This document shows, piece by piece, positions 1 through 5,068 of a stretch of 8,856 nt of DNA (its first letter is position 1; every line of letters begins with the position of its first letter). Source of the DNA: an uncultured Eubacteriales bacterium (GTDB lineage Bacteria; Bacillota; Clostridia; Lachnospirales; CAG-274); NCBI GenBank assembly GCA_902496345.1, contig CABVAP010000095.1, positions 1 to 8,856 on the forward strand, in the 5' to 3' direction. The position numbers and the translations under genes were made by a program. The notes below the pieces were generated by a model. It was not told where the DNA came from and made no database searches. It saw only the letters and a program-made list of their open reading frames with translations.

Positions 1-74
1 ATGTATACTGTTATCGCAGTCAAAACTAATTGACCTAATGACAACATCAAACTTATAATTTCAAAGTCTGTCAT
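1..74 (-). CDS. Holin-like type I toxin peptide, copy 1 (partial, runs off window)
   Basis: This minus-strand reading frame starts at ATG 72-74 and continues past base 1, so only the first 24 codons and two bases of the next are present. The residues are identical to those of the complete copy at 431-520, beginning MTDFEIISLML. The Shine-Dalgarno GGGGGTGAT lies about 3 nt before the start, as in copy 2, and the leader hairpin is at 103-135. Its own predicted promoter is at 233-261. By analogy with copy 2 it should end within about 15 bases left of the window, followed by a shared terminator and possibly a second antisense RNA. The toxin assignment is by resemblance only. Confidence 0.7.
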   Translation of the reverse strand, partial: MTDFEIISLMLSLGQLVLTAITVY

Positions 75-224
75 ACTATCACCCCCAATATTATAAGTTG
101 TAGCAGTTCGATTTCAATAAATCACAAACGACTGCACAATTGGAAGTGTTTCCCTCCTTTATTATAAAATAAAGTCGGCAAAAAAAGCTAAAAAATATAT
201 AGCCGTAATCATTTTCAATTACCC
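1..224. repeat. Tandem direct repeat, copy 1 (toxin transcription unit, cut by window edge)
   Basis: This stretch recurs at 447-670 with an offset of 446 bp. Comparing base by base I find one difference: A at 191 against G at 637. Homology collapses after 224, where copy 1 continues TTACTG and copy 2 ACATCA. The left limit is unknown because the window begins inside the repeat. On the minus strand the unit contains a toxin-like coding region, its Shine-Dalgarno and a leader of about 150 nt. The sharp right edge coincides with the predicted transcription start of the minus-strand toxin RNA. Confidence 0.97.
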
Positions 225-232
225 TTACTGAG

Positions 233-261
233 ATTTTATCATAAAATGTATAACTATTCAA
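233..261 (-). promoter_or_regulatory. Promoter of toxin copy 1
   Basis: Read on the minus strand, a -35 box TTGAAT (256-261) is followed by a 17-bp spacer and a -10 box TAAAAT (233-238) preceded by TG (extended -10). The start should fall near 226, two bases outside the 224-bp repeat. The equivalent promoter of copy 2 has a different -35 box and spacer but the same spacing. Confidence 0.7.
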
Positions 262-293
262 CAATTTCACTTAATTTTCATTAGATATAAATA

Positions 294-326
294 AAAGACA
301 TCTAAAAAATTCTCTTAAATGTCTTT
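294..326. repeat. Inverted repeat overlapping the antisense RNA promoter
   Basis: AAAGACAT (294-301) pairs with ATGTCTTT (319-326); after one mismatch three more base pairs follow inward. The right arm overlaps the first three bases of the -35 box (324-329) of the plus-strand RNA promoter, so it could be an operator. On the minus strand the hairpin is followed by a T-rich stretch, so it could instead be a weak back-up terminator behind toxin copy 2. The sequence does not decide between these. Confidence 0.5.
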
Positions 327-351
327 ACAAAAAAATTATTTATGCTATAAT
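324..351 (+). promoter_or_regulatory. Promoter of the predicted antitoxin RNA
   Basis: TTTACA (324-329) is separated by 16 bp from a consensus TATAAT (346-351), which is preceded by TG one base upstream (extended -10). The expected start is near 358. It is the closest match to consensus in this region, as is usual for antisense antitoxin RNAs that must outnumber the toxin messenger. The -35 box overlaps the right arm of the inverted repeat at 294-326. Confidence 0.75.
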
Positions 352-357
352 CATAGT

Positions 358-440
358 ATAAAAGGCAATCGAAAATGATTTGCCGACTAGCAATTACTAA
401 AATAGTAGCACTACTTGTCAGGGAGGGCTACTATTTTTTT
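358..440 (+). ncRNA. Predicted antisense (type I antitoxin-like) RNA, about 83 nt
   Basis: The RNA is bounded by an extended -10 promoter (start near 358) and a terminator ending in seven T residues at 434-440. No reading frame with a ribosome binding site is visible in it. It would fold into a 5' hairpin (364-384, GGCAA...TTGCC with a 6-nt loop and a one-base bulge), a short linker and the terminator hairpin. Its 3' half is antisense to the last three codons, stop and terminator of the toxin messenger at 431-520, about 40 nt of perfect complementarity. This matches the known layout of par (RNA I/RNA II) and txpA/ratA, where convergent RNAs overlap at their 3' ends. Existence of the transcript is inferred from promoter and terminator; its antitoxin role is inferred from position. 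Confidence 0.65.
399..437. terminator. Bidirectional terminator shared by toxin mRNA and antisense RNA
   Basis: AAAATAGTAGC (399-409) and GCTACTATTTT (427-437) form a perfect 11-bp stem with a 17-nt loop. On the plus strand it runs into seven T residues (434-440) and ends the predicted small RNA. On the minus strand it is followed by TTTT and ends the toxin messenger. The toxin stop codon (431-433) lies inside the right arm. The loop holds a G-rich AGGGAGG on the plus strand, thus CCTCCCT in the toxin RNA, where loop-to-loop contact between the two RNAs could begin. Confidence 0.85.
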
Positions 441-520
441 GCATTTATGTATACTGTTATCGCAGTCAAAACTAATTGACCTAATGACAACATCAAACTT
501 ATAATTTCAAAGTCTGTCAT
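431..520 (-). CDS. Holin-like type I toxin peptide, complete copy (29 aa)
   Basis: The frame begins at ATG 518-520 and stops at TAG 431-433, giving 29 residues. The start is fixed by GGGGGTGAT at 524-532, which pairs well with the 16S 3' end. The peptide opens with a short polar stretch (MTDFE), then a hydrophobic segment of about 20 residues (roughly 6-25, containing ISLMLSLGQLVL), and ends with a basic tail (NAKK). Length, the FE-x-ISLML pattern, the central Gly and the Lys tail resemble the Firmicute 'putative holin-like toxin' peptides (Pfam Hol_Tox, recalled from memory). Such peptides insert in the cytoplasmic membrane. An antisense RNA (358-440) overlaps the 3' end, and a nearly identical second copy lies at 1-74. 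Alternatives are a non-toxic membrane microprotein or another type I family. I am confident the gene is real, less so of the toxin role. Confidence 0.8.
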   Translation of the reverse strand: MTDFEIISLMLSLGQLVLTAITVYINAKK

Positions 521-670
521 ACTATCACCCCCAATATTATAAGTTGTAGCAGTTCGATTTCAATAAATCACAAACGACTGCACAATTGGAAGTGTTTCCC
601 TCCTTTATTATAAAATAAAGTCGGCAAAAAAAGCTAGAAAATATATAGCCGTAATCATTTTCAATTACCC
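447..670. repeat. Tandem direct repeat, copy 2
   Basis: This is the second copy of the 224-bp unit at 1-224, identical except at 637. Unlike copy 1, its downstream side is inside the window, so the complete toxin gene (431-520) and its terminator (399-437) can be read. The beyond-repeat flanks (225-261 and 671-706) still align loosely, sharing TTTTA, CATAA and TGTA blocks, but they have clearly diverged. The near-identity is therefore restricted to the transcribed part. Confidence 0.97.
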
Positions 671-671
671 A
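521..671 (-). promoter_or_regulatory. Structured leader of the toxin messenger (copy 2)
   Basis: The predicted toxin RNA has a leader of about 150 nt, long for a 29-codon gene. From the 5' end it holds a motif GGTAATTGAAAATGATT (652-668), also found in variant form in the antisense RNA. Next come a small hairpin with a U tract (GGCTA...TAGCT, about 635-649) and a consensus-like TAAAGGAGGG (598-607) not followed by a usable start. A long hairpin at 549-581 (GCAGTCG pairing with CGAACTGC, inner GATTT/AAATC) precedes the true Shine-Dalgarno at 524-532. Such leaders control translation of other type I toxins; here that is inference. The same elements occur in copy 1 at 75-224. Confidence 0.5.
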
Positions 672-677
672 CATCAA

Positions 678-706
678 ATTTTAACATAATTTGTAAACTT
701 TTGCAA
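678..706 (-). promoter_or_regulatory. Promoter of toxin copy 2
   Basis: On the minus strand TTGCAA (701-706), a 17-bp spacer and TAAAAT (678-683) with an extended -10 TG one base upstream make a good vegetative promoter. The start should be near 671, just outside the 224-bp repeat. It lies downstream of the terminator of the preceding exported-protein gene, so the toxin is transcribed on its own. Confidence 0.7.
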
Positions 707-745
707 TGCAATTTCTAAAGCTATATTAAAATTTAATCACCATAT

Positions 746-776
746 AAAAAACCTTGAGATAACCTCAAGGTTTTTT
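746..776 (-). terminator. Terminator of the CuAO-N/TolC-like gene
   Basis: CCTTGAG (752-758) and CTCAAGG (764-770) form a stem with a 5-nt loop, flanked by A and T tracts that extend it to about 13 bp. It lies 13 bases past the stop codon of the gene at 790-2346 and has a U tract on the minus strand. It would also terminate plus-strand transcription. Confidence 0.85.
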
Positions 777-789
777 TATTTCAAGTTTT

Positions 790-2346
790 TTAAGAAAGCA
801 TATAAGGTTTTTCAAAAGTCAAAACAAGAATATCGTAATCGAGTGCATTTTGTTCAACATTGATTTCAGCCTGTAAAATACCCATTTTAGCTTGACTTAC
901 TTGATAAGAAGTAGCCATACCAGCCTGATAGCTTACAACAACGCTGTTATATGTTTCGATAGCCTTTTGTACAGCAGCTTTATAAGACACGTTTTGTTCT
1001 TCAAGCTGTTTAATTTGGTTGTAAGCTTTTCTTATATTTGTAGCCATTGAATCTTGAGTATCAGTCAATTTTCTTTGAGCAGTATTTACAGTATTTACAA
1101 GATTAACTTTTTCTGAATCAGTTGCAGTTACTGATGCAATTCTCTTGTTATATTCAGCGAGGTCAACGTCAGCTTTTAAAGCTTTGATTGATGGGTCATT
1201 TTGAGTTTTTAAAGTTATATAAGATTCAAGCTGAACATCATCAATTTGGTCAAATGTAATTTCATAATTTACTTCAATATCTTCGTTTGCGTCAACACCT
1301 AAGAAAGATTTTAAACTTTGCTCTAAGTTTTTAAGAGAAAGTTTTGCTGATTCGAGGTTTGCTTCAGATTGTTTCTGTTCAAGTTTAGCAGTTGAAACAT
1401 TTTGTTCACTTTCCATACCAACAGAAAGTTTAAGTTCAAGATTTTCAATATTTTCTTTTCCAAGAGCAACACTTTCTTCAAGTAAAGAAATACTCATCTG
1501 AGCTTTTTTAATTGAAATAAGGTAGTTTTTAAGTGTAACTTCAATACTATCTTTAATCATTTCTTCTCTTACAGGTTTAAGAGATTTATTAGTATCAACA
1601 GATTTCATATTTTTCATAATAGTAATGGTAGAGCTAATTGTACTAGAAACTTGCATTTGGAGTGCTTGAGAGTCACTTATTCCACCACTTGCAGCACCAT
1701 TTGCAAGTGCTGTATAAGATTCAAGAGCGTCGTCCATAAGTCTTATGTTATTACCAAGGTCATCTCTTGCCTCTGTAAGATAAGAGATTGTGTCATCAAG
1801 GTTTTTAAGGTCTGTACTTTTCTTTGTTGCAAGCTCAAGTGCGTCATCATAAGAATAAACAGCTGTATCTTTTGTAACATCACCGTCTACATCAAGCATA
1901 ATATATTGACTTTTTTCTTCTGGAGAAATTGAAATCACTCTTTTAGTTTCGTCCCATTTTACTTCAGAGTCAAAAATTTCGCTTACAAAACGAAGAGGAA
2001 CAAAAACAGTATCGTTGATTATTTCAGCAGAAACGTCTGTTTTAACTTCTTGACCATTTACAGTTGTTTTACCTGTATCGACAGAAAGAACAACTTCTTT
2101 ATCACCTTTTGTAATTGTAACAGTTCTGTTATTTGAGTTCCAGAAAATATCATCAGCCCCCAAAATTTCAGAGATTTCACGAAGACCGATTAAATTACTG
2201 CCATTTCTGTTTACAAGCCCATTTCTAACAGGTTGTAAAACACCGTCTACATTTATTGTAATATCAGAGATTGCACCGAAAACAGATGTTGCAGTCATTG
2301 CAAAAATTAGAGCAGCTGTCAAAGCACAAGAAATTTTTCTTTTCAT
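790..2346 (-). CDS. Exported protein: copper-amine-oxidase N-like domain fused to a TolC-like helical domain
   Basis: I chose ATG at 2344-2346 (518 residues) because AAAGGAA lies about 8 nt before it and a classic signal peptide begins there (MKRKISCALTAALIF, cleavage near residues 24-25). The frame is open 21 codons further, but that extension is a basic stretch without a ribosome site. Residues about 28-143 look like the copper amine oxidase N-terminal-like domain of clostridial surface proteins, with two similar halves ending in WNSNNRTVTI and VKWDETKRVISI and the hallmark VPLRFVSE (116-123). Residues about 165-518 are largely helical and show two TolC-type repeats: VGMESEQNVSTAKLE (about 309-323) with ELKLS before it, and YQAGMATSYQVSQAKM (about 473-488). 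The domain names do not imply copper binding or an outer membrane channel. No periplasmic adaptor or inner-membrane pump lies nearby, so the role is unknown; a cell-wall-associated structural or export-assisting protein is possible. Confidence 0.85.
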   Translation of the reverse strand: MKRKISCALTAALIFAMTATSVFGAISDITINVDGVLQPVRNGLVNRNGSNLIGLREISEILGADDIFWNSNNRTVTITKGDKEVVLSVDTGKTTVNGQEVKTDVSAEIINDTVFVPLRFVSEIFDSEVKWDETKRVISISPEEKSQYIMLDVDGDVTKDTAVYSYDDALELATKKSTDLKNLDDTISYLTEARDDLGNNIRLMDDALESYTALANGAASGGISDSQALQMQVSSTISSTITIMKNMKSVDTNKSLKPVREEMIKDSIEVTLKNYLISIKKAQMSISLLEESVALGKENIENLELKLSVGMESEQNVSTAKLEQKQSEANLESAKLSLKNLEQSLKSFLGVDANEDIEVNYEITFDQIDDVQLESYITLKTQNDPSIKALKADVDLAEYNKRIASVTATDSEKVNLVNTVNTAQRKLTDTQDSMATNIRKAYNQIKQLEEQNVSYKAAVQKAIETYNSVVVSYQAGMATSYQVSQAKMGILQAEINVEQNALDYDILVLTFEKPYMLS

Positions 2347-2371
2347 TTTAATTTTTCCTTTCTTTTTCCAT

Positions 2372-2400
2372 ATTTTATATAGTGTTTTAAGTCCTTTAAA
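2372..2400 (-). promoter_or_regulatory. Possible promoter of the CuAO-N/TolC-like gene
   Basis: On the minus strand TTTAAA (2395-2400), a 17-bp spacer and TAAAAT (2372-2377) precede the chosen start, predicting an RNA start near 2365 and a leader of about 20 nt. The -35 box is a weak match and the region is very AT-rich, so chance is a real alternative. Confidence 0.4.
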
Positions 2401-2478
2401 ACTTTGCAAAAATAGTTTTATTATATATCTATTTATATATACGATTGTTTTAAAAATAAGTTTAAAAAAATTTATAAA

Positions 2479-2511
2479 AATAGGTTGTCCCCAAAAAGAA
2501 AACAGCCTATT
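2479..2511 (-). terminator. Terminator of the Nudix gene
   Basis: AATAGG (2479-2484) pairs with CCTATT (2506-2511). On the minus strand the stem continues inward past one mismatch through TGT/ACA and G-U pairs. A T-rich run follows (TTTTTATAAATTTTTTT). It begins about 10 bases past the Nudix stop codon at 2522. Confidence 0.7.
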
Positions 2512-2521
2512 GTTTTACGCA

Positions 2522-3076
2522 TTAATTATTTTTATCAATCAAATCTTTATAAGCCAAGATTCCAACCATTGTTTTACTATCAACGATTTTTCCATTAAAA
2601 ATCATAGAGATAGCGTCTTCTAAGCTATATTTTTCAACCTCAATAAATTCATCTTCATCAAGGTTAAAGCTACCCTGTGACAAGTTATCAGCGAGATAAA
2701 TATAAATCTGTTCATCACAAAAACCTATAGCAGAGTACATTTTTGTAAGAAATTTCAAATCATTTGTTTTAAAAGAAGTTTCTTCTTCAAGTTCTCTTTT
2801 TGCACAAACGAGAGGGTCTTCACCGTCTTCAATCATACCAGCCGGAATTTCAAGAACGCAATCACCGACAGGGTGACGGTACTGTTTAACCAAAATAATA
2901 TTTCCGTCACTATCAACAGGCACGATTGCAGCGGCACTACCTCTTTTAATAATTTCTCTCAAAGCCGTTCTTCCGTCTGGCAGAGATATAGTGTCGTGGT
3001 AAACGTCTATAATTTTACCTTTAAAAACTTCTTCTGATTTTACTACATCTGATTTAACTGCTTTATTTCCGCTCAC
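2522..3076 (-). CDS. Nudix hydrolase, NudF-type ADP-ribose pyrophosphatase
   Basis: The protein is predicted to hydrolyse ADP-ribose (or a similar nucleoside diphosphate derivative) to AMP and ribose 5-phosphate in the cytoplasm. The N-terminal part EEVFKGKIIDVYHDT, then LPDGRTALREI and GSAAAIVPV, is typical of this subfamily. The Nudix box spans residues 80-102 with G80, E86, R94, E95 and metal-binding E98/E99. The Gly usual near its end is Ser101 (ETSF instead of ETGF). I chose GTG at 3074-3076 (184 residues) because AAAGGTG lies at the right distance. An ATG at 3107-3109 would give 195 residues, but it has no ribosome site and lies inside a dispersed repeat. No convincing promoter is visible. 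Family is firm; exact substrate is inferred. Confidence 0.9.
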   Translation of the reverse strand: MSGNKAVKSDVVKSEEVFKGKIIDVYHDTISLPDGRTALREIIKRGSAAAIVPVDSDGNIILVKQYRHPVGDCVLEIPAGMIEDGEDPLVCAKRELEEETSFKTNDLKFLTKMYSAIGFCDEQIYIYLADNLSQGSFNLDEDEFIEVEKYSLEDAISMIFNGKIVDSKTMVGILAYKDLIDKNN

Positions 3077-3103
3077 AAAACCACACCTTTCGATAATTTT
3101 TAG

Positions 3104-3270
3104 AAACATTTAAGACCGTGGGGCTTTGCCCACACCCTTTTAAAACATTTAAGACCGTGGGGCTTTGCCCCACCTCCCCACCCTCTTTCTTGAAAGAAAG
3201 AGGGGCAAAGAACTTTTGTCGGAAACTACGTTTCCTTATGCGTTGTCTTCTTACGTAAGCAAAAACAACA
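3104..3270. repeat. Cluster of palindromes with a duplicated 28-bp GC-rich core
   Basis: The core occurs at 3104-3131 and again at 3143-3170, identical over 28 bp, and contains the hairpin GGGGCtttGCCCC (copy 1 lacks one C). Next come a 10-bp stem at 3181-3190/3195-3204 (CCCTCTTTCT...AGAAAGAGGG), a 6-bp stem GGAAACtacGTTTCC at 3221-3235, and CTTACGTAAG (3250-3259) nested between GTTGT and ACAAC (3242-3269). The core recurs at 8784-8807. The cluster lies between two minus-strand genes and could act as transcript-end structure. Its dispersed copies and higher GC than the surroundings suggest a small non-autonomous mobile repeat. Confidence 0.75.
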
Positions 3271-3314
3271 TTTTACAAAATCACAGTTTATAGAGGAATT
3301 GAACTCTTTTCACC

Positions 3315-4910
3315 TCAAATTAACCTATATCTTTTTAAAACACCGGCAAGACGTCTACCACCCGGCATAAGGTCAAGGTCCTCTTTTCTAAGACCACGAA
3401 CAAGAGCAAGGGCAACGAAATAGAACACTCCACCAAGACATATAGCAATGATTGTTGACAATGTGTTCATATTTGTTACAGCAAATACGAGCATATAAGA
3501 GAAGTAGCACACTATCGCCATAAGTATAGACGCAATAGTCGGTTTTATTAAAATACCCATAATATCAGCCTTTGTTTTTGTTGCTTTTTTCAATGCTCTA
3601 AAGTTAAGTAGTGACGCAACACCATAACAAGCAATCGTACTTATTACAGCACCTGTTACATTTATTTCCGGTATGCTTATCAAGAAATAGTTAAGAGGGA
3701 TTTTAACAATCGCACCAATCAACGCATTGACAGCCGGAACATAAACTTTTCCAAGACCTTGTAAAACACCAGTTGCAATCTGACTAAGTGCAAGGAAAAT
3801 TATGCTGATAGAACCAACTTGAAGCAAAATTCCACCCTCAGAATAATTTGGATAGAGCATAGCAAGAATTTGATTTCCGAGGACTCCAATACCTATAGCA
3901 GCAGGTATTGAAATAATCATAGTAACACGCAAAGCGATATTCATTTTTATATTAACATCTTTAAAAGCCTTTTTTGCAACTCCGGCAGCAATAGTTGGTA
4001 AAACAGCTGTTGCAACAGCCGTTGAAATAGAAACAGGCAAAGTTGTTATCGTAACGTATTTACCTGTAAGCTGACCATAGAGTGCATTTATTGTGTTTTG
4101 GTCAAATCCAGCAACAGCAAGCCTGCTGTTTACCATTTGCATATCGATAAGGTTTGTCATACTAAAAATCGCTGTTCCTGTTATTATAGGAATTGCAAGT
4201 TTAATAAGATTTTTGGTAATTCTTTTAGCCGATTCCTCTTTGTAAAAACGTTTGTCATTGTGGACACGTCTTTTTATCGACTGTCTTGTAAGGAAATATA
4301 TAAACACGATAAATATAAGACCTGCCAAAGCACCTATACCGGTTCCGGCAGTTCCTCCGGCAGCAGCATACAAAACATTGTCCATAAATAAATAAGCTAA
4401 ATACACGCTAAAAAATGCGTTAAATATTTGCTCAATAACCTGTGAAAAGGCTGTCGGAACAGTTGTGTTCATACCTTGGAAATACCCTCTAAAAACTGCC
4501 ATAACCGAAACTATACATATAGTTGGTGAAAGGGTCAAAATAGTGTAATAGCTGTCAGGGCTTTCAATAATATTGCAAAGTTGTTCAGCACCGAAATACA
4601 TAGCGAGGGAGAACACAAGCCCAATGGAAAAGGCCACAACAAGCGACACTTTAAATATTTTATGTGCTGCATAAAACTGACCGACAGATATTTTTTCTGA
4701 AACCATTTTAGATATAGCAACAGGAAGTCCTGCCGAACTCATAACGAGGAAAAATGTATATATATAGTAACCGGCACTATAAATACCGTTTCCCTCATCA
4801 CCAATCATATTTGTAAGAGGAACTCTGTATAAAAAGCCAAGAACTCTTACAAGTATCCCAGCGACAGCAAGTATAGCTGCTTGTTTTATAAAAGAGGACT
4901 TTCTACCCAT
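3315..4910 (-). CDS. MOP-superfamily lipid flippase, YtgP(MurJ)/SpoVB-like
   Basis: This 531-residue integral membrane protein has about 14 hydrophobic segments spread over its whole length. It opens with a short basic cytoplasmic stretch and a first helix at about residues 10-30. The N-terminal pattern (LVRVLGFLYRVPLTNMIGDEG, then GLPVAISKMVSE) is that of the Gram-positive SpoVB/YtgP branch. Family members flip lipid-linked cell wall precursors, lipid II in the case of YtgP (MurJ), across the cytoplasmic membrane; other branches carry other polysaccharide units. Length fits the family (about 510-550). The ATG at 4908-4910 has AAAGGAGA about 7 nt upstream. A terminator at 4995-5045 separates it from typA, and I see no strong promoter in the roughly 85-bp gap. 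No sporulation gene lies beside it, so the choice between MurJ-like and SpoVB-like is open. Confidence 0.88.
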   Translation of the reverse strand: MGRKSSFIKQAAILAVAGILVRVLGFLYRVPLTNMIGDEGNGIYSAGYYIYTFFLVMSSAGLPVAISKMVSEKISVGQFYAAHKIFKVSLVVAFSIGLVFSLAMYFGAEQLCNIIESPDSYYTILTLSPTICIVSVMAVFRGYFQGMNTTVPTAFSQVIEQIFNAFFSVYLAYLFMDNVLYAAAGGTAGTGIGALAGLIFIVFIYFLTRQSIKRRVHNDKRFYKEESAKRITKNLIKLAIPIITGTAIFSMTNLIDMQMVNSRLAVAGFDQNTINALYGQLTGKYVTITTLPVSISTAVATAVLPTIAAGVAKKAFKDVNIKMNIALRVTMIISIPAAIGIGVLGNQILAMLYPNYSEGGILLQVGSISIIFLALSQIATGVLQGLGKVYVPAVNALIGAIVKIPLNYFLISIPEINVTGAVISTIACYGVASLLNFRALKKATKTKADIMGILIKPTIASILMAIVCYFSYMLVFAVTNMNTLSTIIAICLGGVFYFVALALVRGLRKEDLDLMPGGRRLAGVLKRYRLI

Positions 4911-4994
4911 TGGAATTCTCCTTTTTATTTTTTATCTTTAAAATCTTGAAAAATGCCAAAAGTTTTGACATATCAAAAACTTAGATTTTAGATT

Positions 4995-5045
4995 AAAACA
5001 GCTGTTTCAAGGGCATAAAGCCTTGTCCAAAGAAACAGCTGTTTT
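4995..5045 (-). terminator. Terminator of typA (strong hairpin)
   Basis: AAAACAGCTGTTTC (4995-5008) and GAAACAGCTGTTTT (5032-5045) are perfect 14-bp complements, with a further CAAGG/CCTTG stem inside the loop. On the minus strand the hairpin ends in TTTT, 24 bases after the typA stop. The outer arms are also T-rich on the plus strand, so it can work both ways. Confidence 0.85.
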
Positions 5046-5068
5046 TTATATCTTAATTTACTTAAATA

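Noticed and set aside
582..607. Leader peptide after the AAAGGAGGG site in the toxin leader
   Set aside because: The nearest TTG and GTG frames are 5 to 7 codons long and 13-15 bases away from the site, too far for efficient initiation.
1..670. CRISPR array or insertion sequence as explanation of the repeats
   Set aside because: There are only two long copies with no short regular spacers, no terminal inverted repeats, no target duplication visible and no transposase frame.
1651..1932. Plus-strand open frame of 93 codons
   Set aside because: It lies opposite the exported CuAO-N/TolC-like gene, is Cys-rich with no family likeness, and has no clear ribosome site. It is a reverse-strand shadow.
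4098..4720. Other open frames over the flippase gene (plus 4098-4391, minus 4535-4720)
   Set aside because: Both are wholly inside the flippase gene in other frames, with no ribosome site or recognisable protein.
4963..4978. TTTTGA-cata-TCAAAA palindrome upstream of the flippase gene
   Set aside because: It is short and AT-rich in an AT-rich gap, with no clear promoter around it; not enough to call an operator.
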